From Lysobacteraceae bacterium (GTDB taxonomy: Bacteria > Pseudomonadota > Gammaproteobacteria > Xanthomonadales > Xanthomonadaceae), in contig JAMLIV010000002.1 of assembly GCA_023954075.1 (NCBI GenBank), positions 177,256-241,255 of the forward strand: a stretch of 64,000 nt of DNA, written 5' to 3'. Position 1 is the stretch's first letter. The number at the start of each line of letters is the position of its first letter. The notes under the pieces were generated by a model, which saw only the letters and a list, made by a program, of their open reading frames with translations, had not been told where the DNA came from and ran no database searches. Below are positions 15,651-24,760 of the stretch, in pieces. The position numbers and the translations under genes were made by a program.

Positions 15651-18059
15651 TCATTGGGCGCGGCGCAGCGCATCCAGGCGCGGCTCGAACTCGGCCGCCC
15701 CGGTGCCCAGGGCGTCGGCCAGCGCCTGCGCCTGATCGAACGCAGCGGCGGCGGCAGGATCATCCTGAAGCCGCGCGGCTTCGGCCATGCCCAGCGTGGC
15801 GCGCAGCCGCAGCGTGGCCGGCAGTCCCGACAGGTCTTCACGGAAGACGGCATCCAGCGCGGCGCGCGCCTCGTCCACCCGTCGCAGGGCAAGCAACACT
15901 TCGCCGCGCGTGATGCGCAGGGCCTGGGTCAAGGGACTGACCGAGCCGGAGTGCGCGAGCGCCATGACTTCTCCTTCCGCGCACAGCGCCAGCGCCTCGA
16001 CCAGGCGTCCCTGCCGATGCACCACGCGCGCGTAGTTGCCGATCAGCGCGGCGGTGGCGGCGGACGGGCCGAACAGTTCACGGCGCAGTTCCAGGGCGCG
16101 CGCGAAGGTCGCTTCCGCGGCCTCCATATCGCCCTGGCGGTAGTGCGCCGCCGCGAGATTGTTCAGTGTATTGAGGGCTTCGCTGCCGCTGCCCATCTGC
16201 AGGCGATCCCAGCGCTCCAGCGCACGCCGTGACACCTCGATGCCCTGGTCGAGTTGGCCGGCCTGCACGTAGGCCACGCCGAGGTTGGTCAGGAGGGTGG
16301 CGGTTTCCACGTGCTCGGACCCGGAGCGCGCCAGCCGCTGCGGCAGGGCGGCTTCCAGGGTGCGCAAGGCACCCGCCGGATCGCCACCTTCGCGCTGCAG
16401 GCGGGCCTGCAGCATGCGCGAGGTGAGCAGCACGTCGGCGTGGCGCACGGGATCGGTCTGCCAATAGCGCTGCGCGGCGTCGAGCAGCGCGCGCGCCTCG
16501 GCGCCGTGCCCCATGCGGTTCACCGTTTCAGCCAGGGCGAAGCGCACTGCGGCGGCGGCCTCCGGATCGGCGATGGTGTCTTCCTGCGCCAGCCAGCGTC
16601 GAAACAGCGGCTCGGCGGCGGCGTAGTCGTCGATGTAGAAGTGCAGCTCGCCCAGCGCCTTGAGCACGTCGGCGCTGGCGACCGGGTCATCGGAAAAATC
16701 CTGCACCACCCGGTCGGCGGCCTGGTCGAGCACGGCCTTGGCGGTCAGCGCGTCGCCGTCGCGCGCGTGGCGGCCGGCATCGCGGAACATGAGTCCGAGG
16801 TAGTCGCGCACCGCCTTGCTGCGGCGCGCTTCGGTCTGGGCGATGTCGCGCTCGCGCACCGCCTCGTTGCGCGCCATCGAAATGGCCGACAGCGCGACCA
16901 GCAGGCCGATGAAGACCGTGGTGACCGCCGCAGCCGCAAACCAGTAGCGCCGCAGCAGGCGGCGCACACGATAGCCCAGCGCATCGCCGCGCGCGGCCAC
17001 CGTGCGGTGCGCCTGGTGTCGGCGCACGTCCTCGGCCAGGGCTTCCACGGAGGCGTAGCGGGCCGCCGGTTCTGGCCGCAGCGCCTTGTGCACGATGGCG
17101 TCGAGGTCGCCGCGCAGGGCGCGCGCCCGCACCGCCGAGTCGACGCTGGCGCTGGGCGCGGGCGGTGGTCCGCGGCGGGCACGCTGCAGCAGCGCGATCG
17201 GCCCCGCGCCCACCAGCTCGCCCCAGGGCGAACGATCGGTCAACAGCTCGTGCAGCAGCAGGCCCAGGGCGTAGACATCGGTTAGCGTGCTCTGCGCGTC
17301 GCCGGAGAGCTGCTCGGGTGCGGCGTAGCGCGGGGTCAGGCGCAGGTCGCCGGTCTGGTTGACCTCGCCGTCCAGCCGCCGGGCAATGCCGAAGTCGAGC
17401 AAGGCCACGCGCCCGTCGCGGCGCACCAGGATGTTCTCCGGCTTGAGGTCGCGGTGGATGACCAGGTGCCGGTGCGCGAAGGCGACCGCCTCGCAGATCC
17501 GGAGGAACAGCGCCAGGCGCTGGTCGAACGCAAGCGCGCGGACGTGTACCTGCAGAGGGGTGCCGTCCACGTACTCCATCACCATGTACGGTCGCCCGTC
17601 GGGCAGGGCACCCGCGTCGATCAGCCGGGCGATGCCGGGATGTTCCAGCCGCGCGAGCAGTCGCTGCTCGCGCAGGAAGCGGGCATCCTCGTCGCCGCCC
17701 ACCCGATGCAGCAGCTTGATGGCCACCTGCTGCTCGAAGCGCCCGTCTGCGCGCTCGGCCAGCCAGACCTCGCCCATGCCACCGCGGCCGATGGGCCGCA
17801 CCAGCCGCCACGGTCCCAGCATGCGCTCGGGCGGCGACTGCGCTGGCGAGGGGGCCGAGGTTTCGAGGAACCCCTCGGACGCGGCCGCGGCGGCAAGCAG
17901 GCTGCGCGCCTCGCGGCACAGCGCGTGATCCGCGCCGCAGGCCTGTGTCAGGAACGCCTCGCGCGCCTCGGCCGGAAGATCCAGTGCGGCATCGAGCAGG
18001 GCTTCGATGCGGGCAAAGCGGGCGGCCTCGTCGCCCGATGGGCCCGCAGGGCGCGTCAT
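15651..18059 (-). CDS. Membrane Ser/Thr protein kinase with C-terminal TPR region
   Basis: An 802-residue protein. The N-terminal 90 residues are helical, then a Hanks-type kinase domain with glycine loop IGRGGMGEV, VAIKLL lysine, HRDLKPEN catalytic loop, DFGIAR and APE. A single membrane helix (about 390-415, YWFAAAAVTTVFIGLLVAL) leads to a large TPR-rich C-terminal half that would be periplasmic. ATG 18059 overlaps the stop of the ECF sigma gene by 4 nt (ATGA), so the two are coupled. Kinases of this form next to TIGR02999-type sigma factors recur in Lysobacterales and are thought to form signalling pairs; the targets are unknown. All key catalytic residues are present, so it should be active. 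Confidence 0.9.
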   Translation of the reverse strand: MTRPAGPSGDEAARFARIEALLDAALDLPAEAREAFLTQACGADHALCREARSLLAAAAASEGFLETSAPSPAQSPPERMLGPWRLVRPIGRGGMGEVWLAERADGRFEQQVAIKLLHRVGGDEDARFLREQRLLARLEHPGIARLIDAGALPDGRPYMVMEYVDGTPLQVHVRALAFDQRLALFLRICEAVAFAHRHLVIHRDLKPENILVRRDGRVALLDFGIARRLDGEVNQTGDLRLTPRYAAPEQLSGDAQSTLTDVYALGLLLHELLTDRSPWGELVGAGPIALLQRARRGPPPAPSASVDSAVRARALRGDLDAIVHKALRPEPAARYASVEALAEDVRRHQAHRTVAARGDALGYRVRRLLRRYWFAAAAVTTVFIGLLVALSAISMARNEAVRERDIAQTEARRSKAVRDYLGLMFRDAGRHARDGDALTAKAVLDQAADRVVQDFSDDPVASADVLKALGELHFYIDDYAAAEPLFRRWLAQEDTIADPEAAAAVRFALAETVNRMGHGAEARALLDAAQRYWQTDPVRHADVLLTSRMLQARLQREGGDPAGALRTLEAALPQRLARSGSEHVETATLLTNLGVAYVQAGQLDQGIEVSRRALERWDRLQMGSGSEALNTLNNLAAAHYRQGDMEAAEATFARALELRRELFGPSAATAALIGNYARVVHRQGRLVEALALCAEGEVMALAHSGSVSPLTQALRITRGEVLLALRRVDEARAALDAVFREDLSGLPATLRLRATLGMAEAARLQDDPAAAAAFDQAQALADALGTGAAEFEPRLDALRRAQ

Positions 18060-18652
18060 TCGGAGACGTCTCCCGGCTCCTCGCCGGCATCGTTGAACGC
18101 GTCCTCGTCCAGCTCGCGATACAGCCAGGCCCGCGCCTTGACCCAGTCGCGACGCACGGTGCGGTCGGTGATGCCCAGTGCCCGCGCCGTCTCGTCCTCG
18201 CTGTAGCCGGCGAAAAAGCGGCACTCCACCACTTGCGCCAGGCGCGGGCTCAGTCCGGCCAGGCGCTCCAGCGCGTCGTTGATCTGGAGGATCTGGTCGT
18301 CGCATTCGTCGGGGGCGTCCGGTGCCTCGTGCAGCGGCACGGGAGGCACGCCGGCGTTGCGCTTGGCGGCGACGCGGCGCTCGGCATCACCCACCAGCAC
18401 CTGCCGCATGGCAAGCGCGGCGGTGGCCAGGAAATGCTGCTCGTTCTGCCAGGCCGGCACGCGCTGCAGCTTGATCCAGGCTTCGCTGATCAGGGCGGTG
18501 GTGCACAGGGTCGCGCCTGCGCCCATGCGGAACCGCTCGCGCCGCGCGATGCGGCGCAGGTCGGCGTGCAGGGTACTCACCAGGCTTGTCAGCAGGTCAT
18601 CGGAGCAATCCGTCGAATGCTCGGGTCGGGAGGACGAGATGCTGGAAGTCAT
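18056..18652 (-). CDS. ECF RNA polymerase sigma factor, TIGR02999-like
   Basis: A 198-residue sigma factor. Region 2 is FRMGAGATLCTTALISEAWI followed by KLQRVPAWQNEQHFLATAAL, which is the signature pattern of the TIGR02999 group. Region 4 reads LAQVVECRFFAGYSEDETAR followed by ALGITDRTVRRDWVKARAWL. The ATG at 18652 gives the usual family length; the open frame continues upstream only through antisense of ung. The 3' end overlaps the kinase start by 4 nt. No anti-sigma factor is adjacent, so control may run through the kinase, which is an inference. In Xanthomonas and planctomycetes such sigma factors sit with Ser/Thr kinases. Confidence 0.88.
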   Translation of the reverse strand: MTSSISSSRPEHSTDCSDDLLTSLVSTLHADLRRIARRERFRMGAGATLCTTALISEAWIKLQRVPAWQNEQHFLATAALAMRQVLVGDAERRVAAKRNAGVPPVPLHEAPDAPDECDDQILQINDALERLAGLSPRLAQVVECRFFAGYSEDETARALGITDRTVRRDWVKARAWLYRELDEDAFNDAGEEPGDVSE

Positions 18653-18692
18653 GCACGCAAGTCTGGCACAGGTGGCGGGAACGGGCGCGCGC

Positions 18693-19430
18693 TCAGGGCG
18701 CTGCGGAGCCGTGTTCCTGAAGCATCGCCTCCACCTGCGCGCGCGGCGGCAGGTGCCAGTCGATCGGTGCCTGCCCGGTGCGCGACAGAAACTGGTTTGT
18801 CGCGGAAAAGTGCCCGCAGCCGATGAAGCCGCGGTGCGCCGACAGCGGCGACGGGTGCGGAGCGCGCAGCACGCGGTGGCGATGCGTATCGATGAACCGG
18901 CCCTTCTTTTGCGCGTAGCTGCCCCAGAGCAGGAACACCAGCCCTTCGCGTTCTTCCGCCAGCGCGCGGATGGCATGATCGGTGAATGCCTCCCAGCCCT
19001 TGCCCTGGTGCGATCCGGCGCGGCCGTTCTCGACCGTCAGGACCGCATTGAGAAGGAGCACGCCCTGGCGCGCCCAGGGCAGCAGGCAGCCGTGGGCGGG
19101 CGGCGCGATCCGCAGGTCGCGCTCGATCTCGGCAAAAATGTTCCGGAGCGAGGGCGGCACCGCCACGCCGGGCGGCACGGAAAAGCACAGGCCGTGTGCC
19201 TGTCCGGGCCCGTGGTAGGGATCCTGTCCGAGGATGACGACCTTCACCTGCTCGAACGGCGTGGCGTCGAACGCCGCGAAGATGCGCCGTGCCGGCGGGT
19301 GGATGGTCTTGCCGCGCGCGCGCTCGGCCACGAGGAAGGCGCGCAGCGCCTGCATCGAAGGATCCTCGAAGGCCGCAAGCAGCCGCGTCTTCCAGCCCGG
19401 GGCGAGCCGGATCCGGTCGGTCGCGTTCAC
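18693..19430 (-). CDS. ung: Uracil-DNA glycosylase
   Basis: A 245-residue family 1 enzyme that removes uracil from DNA in base-excision repair. Motifs: the water-activating loop [20 protein letters not shown] (about 63-82, catalytic Asp in GQDPYHG), [17 protein letters not shown], and the DNA-intercalating loop [18 protein letters not shown] near 190. ATG 19430 overlaps the stop of the response-regulator gene by 4 nt, so it is the last gene of the ftsE-ftsX-regulator-ung unit. Length and motifs are normal. Confidence 0.97.
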   Translation of the reverse strand: MNATDRIRLAPGWKTRLLAAFEDPSMQALRAFLVAERARGKTIHPPARRIFAAFDATPFEQVKVVILGQDPYHGPGQAHGLCFSVPPGVAVPPSLRNIFAEIERDLRIAPPAHGCLLPWARQGVLLLNAVLTVENGRAGSHQGKGWEAFTDHAIRALAEEREGLVFLLWGSYAQKKGRFIDTHRHRVLRAPHPSPLSAHRGFIGCGHFSATNQFLSRTGQAPIDWHLPPRAQVEAMLQEHGSAAP

Positions 19431-20284
19431 GTTGCCGCGGCGGCCGCCATGCGCTCGCGCATCAGCCGCCCCACGCGCAGCTGGAAGATCAGCTTGGTGA
19501 TCAGCAGGCGCTCTTCGATGGGCTTTTGCACCAGGTCGTTGGCACCGGCGCGCAGCAGCGCGCTCTGGTTGGCGGGATTGTCGTCGCCGGTCATCACCAG
19601 GATCGGAAGCTGGCCCTTGCCGTAGCGGTATTGCGCGCCGCGGACGTGTTCGAGCAGATCGCTGCCGGTCATGCCGCCCTTGAGGTAGACATCGGTCAGG
19701 ATCACGTCCGGACCGGGGATGCGGCCCTGCGCGCGCGCCGTTTCCAGGTGCGCGAGCGCGTCTTCCACGCTGATCACATGGGTCACGGTCAAGCCGTGTT
19801 TTTCCATCATGCGGCGGGTGGCCACCGCCACCACGCGACTGTCTTCCACGTACAGCACCTCGCCGCCGGTCTCCGACTCGGGGCGAACGTAGCCCTGGAT
19901 GAAGGCCGAGAGCGCGGAGAATCCGAGGCCCTTGTCGAAGTAGTCGGTGACGTCGTCACCGAAGCTGCGGTTGACCAAACGCTCCTGCGCATCGCCCGAG
20001 ACGACGATGATCGGGATATAGGCCTGCGGCGCATGTTCCCGGATGTGGTGCGCAAGATCGAGCCCGTCCATGTCGGGCAGGCGCAGCGCGGTGGTGACCA
20101 GGTCGACGACGCCCTCCTGTACCGCCGCCTTGGCCTCGGCCGCGGTTTCGCAGGAGATCACGGTGACGCCGGGCACGTCCTTGACCAGCACCTGCTCGAT
20201 CAGCTTGCGCGCCACGCGCGAGCCGTCGACGATCAGGATGCGCGGCGTGTCGCTGGTGATGTGGCGGGTGATGCTGCTCCTCAC
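19427..20284 (-). CDS. Response regulator with two receiver domains, the first degenerate
   Basis: A 285-residue protein made of two receiver (REC) domains and a short C-terminal tail, with no DNA-binding or enzymatic output. REC1 (about 13-130) reads [13 protein letters not shown] and [14 protein letters not shown]: the second acidic residue is Gly and the phospho-acceptor Asp position is Ala, so it cannot be phosphorylated in the usual way. REC2 (about 138-270) has YVEDSR, the acceptor in [17 protein letters not shown] and the conserved Lys in VQKPIEE. GTG 20284 overlaps the ftsX stop (GTGA), and its own stop overlaps ung. The role is unknown; co-transcription with ftsEX suggests a link to division or cell-wall control, an inference. 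Confidence 0.85.
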   Translation of the reverse strand: MRSSITRHITSDTPRILIVDGSRVARKLIEQVLVKDVPGVTVISCETAAEAKAAVQEGVVDLVTTALRLPDMDGLDLAHHIREHAPQAYIPIIVVSGDAQERLVNRSFGDDVTDYFDKGLGFSALSAFIQGYVRPESETGGEVLYVEDSRVVAVATRRMMEKHGLTVTHVISVEDALAHLETARAQGRIPGPDVILTDVYLKGGMTGSDLLEHVRGAQYRYGKGQLPILVMTGDDNPANQSALLRAGANDLVQKPIEERLLITKLIFQLRVGRLMRERMAAAAAT

Positions 20285-21300
20285 GAGCGCGCCTCCGCGT
20301 CGGGAAGCGTGCGGCGCAGGTGGTGGCCGGCGGCAAGCCAGGCACCGCCCCATCCCAGCGCGACGGCACCGACGAGCGCCAGCAGCATCGTGCGCACGCC
20401 CAGGCCGTGCAGCTCGAAGCGGCTGCCATAGCTCTCCACGAGCTGCCCGAGCGGCCCCTGCAGCATGGCCGGAACCGCGGCCGCGACGATCAGGGCCAGA
20501 CATCCGGCAAACAGGCCGTACCACGCGCCCAGATACAGGAACGGTCGTCGCACGAATCCGTCGGTGGCCCCCAGCAGTTGCACCGTTTGTATCTCCTCCG
20601 CCCGGCTCTGAATGTCCAGACGCACAGTATTGCCCACGACCAGCACTACGCCAACGCCCAGCAGCGCCGCCGCCAGCCAGGCCAGCCGCCGGCCGAAGTC
20701 GAGCCAAGCGGAAAGCCGCGCGCGCCACTGCGCATCATGCTGCACGAAGTCGACGCTGGGAAGAGCGCGCAGGCGCTCGGACAGGGCCAGCGGCTCGACC
20801 GTGGGCGCGGGCGTGACGACGATCACGGCGGGCAGGGGATTGTCCGCCAGCAGCGCCAGGGCATCGGCGAAATCGGCCATCTGGCGAAACTCCGCCAGTC
20901 CTTCTTCCGGCGTGCGCACCGCGATGTCGACGATCTGCGGATCCTGCCGCAGGGTGCGGGAAAGCGCCTCGACGGCCGGGTCGCCGGCCTCCGGAGCGAG
21001 GAACAGGCTCACCTCGCGCGCCTCGCGGAAGCTGCCCGACAGGCGCTCCACGTTGCCCAGCAGGATCGCCAGGCACAGCGGCAGCAGCAGCGCCACCGCC
21101 AGCACGCCGACCGTGAGCGCCGTGGCCCAGGGCCGCTGCATGAGTCGGCCAATGCTGGAGAAGAGGCCGTAGAGGTGTTGCTCGCGCCAGGCGCGAAGGC
21201 GCTCGGCGGCGCTGCGCCGTGCCTCACCGCCGGTACGCGCGACGCGCTCCGTTTGCGGAAGGCGTCGTGTGGCCCTGCGGCGTACGGTACGCGCGTTCAT
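20281..21300 (-). CDS. ftsX: Cell division protein FtsX
   Basis: A 339-residue membrane protein of the FtsX/permease family. A basic cytoplasmic N-terminus is followed by a first membrane helix ([20 protein letters not shown]), a periplasmic loop of about 110 residues ([20 protein letters not shown]), and three helices near 230-330 with the conserved stretch [20 protein letters not shown]. With FtsE it forms the ABC-like complex that activates peptidoglycan amidase regulators at the septum. ATG 21300 overlaps the ftsE stop by 4 nt. The open frame extends upstream only as antisense. Confidence 0.95.
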   Translation of the reverse strand: MNARTVRRRATRRLPQTERVARTGGEARRSAAERLRAWREQHLYGLFSSIGRLMQRPWATALTVGVLAVALLLPLCLAILLGNVERLSGSFREAREVSLFLAPEAGDPAVEALSRTLRQDPQIVDIAVRTPEEGLAEFRQMADFADALALLADNPLPAVIVVTPAPTVEPLALSERLRALPSVDFVQHDAQWRARLSAWLDFGRRLAWLAAALLGVGVVLVVGNTVRLDIQSRAEEIQTVQLLGATDGFVRRPFLYLGAWYGLFAGCLALIVAAAVPAMLQGPLGQLVESYGSRFELHGLGVRTMLLALVGAVALGWGGAWLAAGHHLRRTLPDAEARS

Positions 21301-21977
21301 GCGGCCTCCGGACGGTAATCGTCGATCAGGTGGCCGTGGTCGAGCACCAGCACGCGTCGGCGCAGGCGCCGTACCTGATGGAGGTCGTGGCTGGCCACCA
21401 GCACGCAGGTGCCCTGCGCCGGCAACTCGGTGAACAGGGCCATGACCTCGGCGGCGAGGTCCGGGTCGAGGTTGCCGGTGGGTTCGTCCGCGACCAGCAC
21501 ATCGGGACGGCCGACCACGGCCCGCGCGATGCCGACGCGCTGCTGCTCGCCGCTGGACAGCATGATCGGCAGCGCGCGTTCGCGTCCGCCCAGCCCGACA
21601 CGCTCCAGGATCACCCGCACGCGCTTCTCGATCTCGGCGCGCGCGGTGCCGGCGATGACCAGCGGCAGCGCGACGTTGTCGAACAGGCTGCGGTCCATCA
21701 GCAGGCGGTGGTCCTGGAACACGACGCCGACCCGGCGACGGTGCTGCGGCAGGCCGCGGCGGCGGACCGTGGCGAGGTTGCGTCCGCCCACCAGCACCGC
21801 GCCGCGGGTCGGACGCTCGCTCAGGTGGATGAGGCGCAGCAGGGTGCTTTTCCCGGCACCGGAATGGCCGGTGATGAACAGCATCTCGCCGGCCTCGGCC
21901 TCGAAGCTGATGTCCTTCAGCGCCTCGTATCCGCCGGCGTACTGCTTGCTGACGTGTTCGAAACGAAGCAGGATCAT
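21297..21977 (-). CDS. ftsE: Cell division ATP-binding protein FtsE
   Basis: A 226-residue ABC ATPase. Walker [10 protein letters not shown] (about 38-46), Q-loop [11 protein letters not shown], signature LSSGEQQR, Walker [13 protein letters not shown] and the switch His in ASHDLHQV are all present. The N-terminal [20 protein letters not shown] and the FtsE-typical [20 protein letters not shown] identify the subfamily. It drives the FtsEX complex at the divisome. It is the first gene of a tightly overlapping unit with ftsX, the response regulator and ung. Confidence 0.97.
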   Translation of the reverse strand: MILLRFEHVSKQYAGGYEALKDISFEAEAGEMLFITGHSGAGKSTLLRLIHLSERPTRGAVLVGGRNLATVRRRGLPQHRRRVGVVFQDHRLLMDRSLFDNVALPLVIAGTARAEIEKRVRVILERVGLGGRERALPIMLSSGEQQRVGIARAVVGRPDVLVADEPTGNLDPDLAAEVMALFTELPAQGTCVLVASHDLHQVRRLRRRVLVLDHGHLIDDYRPEAA

Positions 21978-22034
21978 GCGTTCTGGCGGCCGATCGGGGG
22001 TGCGGCAAACGTTAGCATTGCTGCCGCAGGTTCG

Positions 22035-23237
22035 CTATCGCACCAGGGTGTTGAGCGAGAAGATCGGCAGCAGGATCGCCAGCACGATGAACAGCACCAG
22101 TGCGCCCACGAGGAGGATCACGCCCGGGCCGAGCACCGTGGTGGCCACGCCCAGGGCGGTATCCAGTTCACGCTCCTGCTGCGCGGCCGCGTCGAACAGC
22201 ATGGTGTCCAGCCGCCCGCTTTTCTCGCCGCTCGCAATGAGCCGCAGCATGACCGGCGGAAATTGCCCGGTTTCGCGCAGGGCGCGAGCCAGCGTCTCGC
22301 CTTCGCGCACCCGCACCGCGACCTGCGCCACCGCCTCGCGCAGCGCGACGTTGCCCACCACCTGGGCCGCGATCTGGAGTGCGTCGAGCAGGGGCACCGC
22401 GCTCGATACCAGCAGCGCCAGGGTACGCGAAAAGCGCGCCATGTCGGTGGCGCGGATCAGCGGGCCGATCACCGGCAGGCGCAGCAGGCCGCGCTGCCAC
22501 GCCATTCGCCAGGCGGGTGTCCGCGCCACCGCGACACCCGCCAGCACGAGGAGCACCGGCGGCAGCAGCAGCCAGAGGCCGAAGCGTTCGACCGCATCCG
22601 ACAGCGCGATCAGGACGCGCGTGGCCCAAGGCAGGGCCTCTTGCGCCTTTTCGAACACACTGATGACCTGCGGCACGACCCAGATCATCAGTCCCGCGAC
22701 CACCGCGAGCGCGACGCCGGTCAGGAGGATCGGATAGGCCAGGGCCAGGATGACTTTGGCGCGCAGCGCCTGGCGGCTTTCGGTGTAGTCGGCCAGTCGC
22801 GCCAGCACCCCGTCGAGGCGGCCCGAGGCTTCGCCCGCGGCCAGCGTGGCGCGATAGAGCACCGGGAAGGTACCCGGCGACTCGGCCATGGCATCGGCAA
22901 GGGTGGCACCTTCCATCACCCGGGCGCGCAGCGCGACCAGCTGGCCGCGGCTGCGCGCGTCGCTGCCTTCGGCCAGGGCATCGAGGGCTTCGTCGATCGG
23001 CAACCCCGAACCGATCAGGGCGGAAAGCTGGCGGGTGAGCGTGGCGAGCTGCGCGCCCGACAGTGCCGCGCGACCGCCCGCCGTCGTTCCCGCGCCCTCG
23101 GCGACGGGTGCGACATCCAGCGCGTTGAGGCCGCGTTCGCGCAGGCTGGCGCGCGCCGCGCGCGCGGTGTCGGCCTGCAGCACGCCCTTGCGGCTGCGGC
23201 CATCGGTATCCAGCGCGTGGTAGGCAAAGGCGGGCAT
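22035..23237 (-). CDS. Type II secretion/type IV pilus platform protein, GspF family
   Basis: A 400-residue inner-membrane protein with two GspF domains (about 65-190 and 265-390) and three membrane helices near 165-185, 215-235 and 370-395. It begins [20 protein letters not shown] and contains the conserved [20 protein letters not shown] and [20 protein letters not shown]. GspF anchors the secretion ATPase in the platform of type II secretion systems. It stands alone: neither gspE nor pseudopilin genes are beside it in this window, so PilC-like and orphan roles remain possible. Direction is divergent from pdxJ with a 99-bp gap. Confidence 0.88.
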   Translation of the reverse strand: MPAFAYHALDTDGRSRKGVLQADTARAARASLRERGLNALDVAPVAEGAGTTAGGRAALSGAQLATLTRQLSALIGSGLPIDEALDALAEGSDARSRGQLVALRARVMEGATLADAMAESPGTFPVLYRATLAAGEASGRLDGVLARLADYTESRQALRAKVILALAYPILLTGVALAVVAGLMIWVVPQVISVFEKAQEALPWATRVLIALSDAVERFGLWLLLPPVLLVLAGVAVARTPAWRMAWQRGLLRLPVIGPLIRATDMARFSRTLALLVSSAVPLLDALQIAAQVVGNVALREAVAQVAVRVREGETLARALRETGQFPPVMLRLIASGEKSGRLDTMLFDAAAQQERELDTALGVATTVLGPGVILLVGALVLFIVLAILLPIFSLNTLVR

Positions 23238-23324
23238 CTGCGCGTGAGTCTAGCCCGGATGCGTGCGCGGCTGTGTGCCGGGCGCGGTACGTTCCGCGGC
23301 GTTCAATTCCGGCGACGGGGCGCG

Positions 23325-23330
23325 GATAAT
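23325..23330 (+). promoter_or_regulatory. -10 element of pdxJ, predicted leaderless
   Basis: GATAAT ends 6 nt before the pdxJ ATG, so transcription would start at or within a base of the start codon. No ribosome binding site is visible. The -35 region is weak (TTCAAT at 23302-23307, spacing 17). queF shows the same arrangement. Confidence 0.45.
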
Positions 23331-23336
23331 GCCGCA

Positions 23337-24092
23337 ATGACCCGCCTGAGCGTGAACCTCAACAAGATCGCGGTGCTGCGCAATTCGCGCGGCGGCGCGC
23401 GGCCCGACATCGTGCGGGCAGCGCGTACCGTGCTGGCCGCCGGAGCCCACGGGCTCACCCTGCATCCGCGCCCGGACCTGCGCCATGTGCGTCCGGACGA
23501 CGTGCGCGCGCTGGCGGCGCTGACTGACGGCGTGGAGTACAACCTGGAAGGCAATCCGTTTGCGCCGGCGCGCGGCGAGTATCCGGGCTTCCTCGCGCTG
23601 GTCGAGGAAGTCCGGCCGGACCAGGCGACGCTGGTGCCCGATGGCGACGACCAGATCACCTCCGATCACGGTTTCGACCTTGGGCGCGATTGTTCGCGCC
23701 TGGCACCGCTGGTCGCCGGCCTGCGCGCGAGCGGGGCACGGGTCAGCGTGTTCGTCGATGCCGGCAGCATCGAGGGCTTCGATGCAGCCCGCAGGATCGG
23801 CGTGTCGCGGGTGGAAATCTACACCGGGCCCTATGCCGCCGCCTTTTCGCGCGGCGATGCGTCCGCGGCGCTTGCCGCCTGCGCGGCCACGGCGCGCGCG
23901 GCGCAGGCGGCCGGGCTGGAGGTGAATGCGGGGCACGATCTGGATCAGGCCAATCTCGGGCCGTTCCTGCGCGCGGTGCCGCGCGTGGCGGAAGTGTCGA
24001 TCGGACACGCGCTGATCGACGACGCGCTGTATGAAGGGCTCGACCGCACCGTGCGTCGGTATCTCGCCGCCATCGCGGCGGCGGCCACCTGA
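23337..24092 (+). CDS. pdxJ: Pyridoxine 5'-phosphate synthase PdxJ
   Basis: A 251-residue TIM-barrel enzyme that condenses 3-amino-2-oxopropyl phosphate with 1-deoxyxylulose 5-phosphate, the last step of the DXP-dependent vitamin B6 route. Hallmarks: [37 protein letters not shown], the catalytic Glu in [38 protein letters not shown] and [12 protein letters not shown], plus a C-terminal [12 protein letters not shown]. Length is normal. The reading frame is open far upstream, but only as antisense of gspF; the start at 23337 matches the family N-terminus. A promoter-like GATAAT lies 6 nt before the ATG. Confidence 0.96.
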   Translation: MTRLSVNLNKIAVLRNSRGGARPDIVRAARTVLAAGAHGLTLHPRPDLRHVRPDDVRALAALTDGVEYNLEGNPFAPARGEYPGFLALVEEVRPDQATLVPDGDDQITSDHGFDLGRDCSRLAPLVAGLRASGARVSVFVDAGSIEGFDAARRIGVSRVEIYTGPYAAAFSRGDASAALAACAATARAAQAAGLEVNAGHDLDQANLGPFLRAVPRVAEVSIGHALIDDALYEGLDRTVRRYLAAIAAAAT

Positions 24093-24255
24093 GGCGGTTC
24101 GTAGGTCGGGGCTACGCCCCCGACGGGTTGTTCGATGCCCGGCAACGTCGGCCACGCAGGGCCGACCTGCGGTGGTGGGGCGCCGCGACGACAACGCGGC
24201 TCGGCTCCCGAGGCGGTTCGCAGGTCGTAGGGCTACGCCCCCGACGAGGTGTTCG
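24091..24255. repeat. Pair of REP-like repeats between pdxJ and exbD2
   Basis: GAGGCGGTTCGTAGGTCGGG at 24091 and GAGGCGGTTCGCAGGTCGTA at 24210 begin two copies, each followed by GGCTACGCCCCCGACG and then a GTTGTTCG or GGTGTTCG end (24091-24134 and 24210-24255). Each copy has an internal GTCGGGG/CCCCGAC-type pairing. They lie in the 223-bp gap between converging genes and contain no gene. Confidence 0.65.
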
Positions 24256-24263
24256 CCACACGG

Positions 24264-24291
24264 CAGAACGCCGCCCGGGGGCGGCGTTCTG
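24264..24291. terminator. Hairpin terminator between pdxJ and exbD2
   Basis: CAGAACGCCGCC (24264-24275) and GGCGGCGTTCTG (24280-24291) form a perfect 12-bp stem with a CGGG loop. It lies between two genes that converge, so it can end both transcripts. No long T-run follows. Confidence 0.7.
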
Positions 24292-24315
24292 GTTCAAGCG
24301 GTCACGCCCAAGGCG

Positions 24316-24726
24316 TTACATCGTTTCCACGAATCCGATCTTGATCATGCCGGCGTTCTTGGCCTTGGACAGCACGTCGGCAAGCACCTCGTAGCGCACC
24401 TCGGGGCTGGTCTCCAGCTCCAGGGTCGGCTGCGGGTCGCGCGACGCCTCCACCATGAGCGAGGGCACCAGCGCCGACTTGGGCAAGGGGCTGTTGTCCC
24501 AGTAAAGCTCGGCGGTGTCGCTGATGCGCAGGCGGATCGGCGGCGGCGGCTCCTTTTCCGGCTCGACCTTGTTCTTGCTCGGCTGCGGCAGGTCGATCTG
24601 GATCTGGAAGGACGGCATCGGTGCCGTGACCATGAAGATGATCAGCAGCACGAGCATCACGTCGATGAGCGGCGTGACGTTCATGTACACCATCGTGTTG
24701 CTGCTGCCCGAGTTGCTGAAGGCCAT
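24316..24726 (-). CDS. exbD2: ExbD-family biopolymer transport protein (second copy)
   Basis: A 136-residue protein with a single N-terminal membrane helix (about 18-38, VTPLIDVMLVLLIIFMVTAP) carrying the conserved proton-pathway Asp, and a periplasmic domain. It forms the proton channel with ExbB. It follows a first exbD in the same run; the pair share about the same helix but differ strongly in the periplasmic part (this copy has EPEKEPPPPIRLRISDTAEL). Two exbD genes after exbB are usual in Xanthomonas, where the second can serve special tasks. Gene spacing to the first exbD is 34 nt. Confidence 0.93.
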   Translation of the reverse strand: MAFSNSGSSNTMVYMNVTPLIDVMLVLLIIFMVTAPMPSFQIQIDLPQPSKNKVEPEKEPPPPIRLRISDTAELYWDNSPLPKSALVPSLMVEASRDPQPTLELETSPEVRYEVLADVLSKAKNAGMIKIGFVETM

Positions 24727-24760
24727 GGGGGTTTCCTGTCTCTGTCTGCGCGCGCCGGGC

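Noticed and set aside
12199..15654. A single 1151-codon frame covering prc and the rpoH region
   Set aside because: The upstream 420 codons are antisense of rpoH with no family. The Prc protein begins at its signal peptide at 14388.
21219..23336. A plus-strand extension of pdxJ by about 700 codons
   Set aside because: It is antisense of gspF and ftsE. PdxJ homologues start at [10 protein letters not shown].
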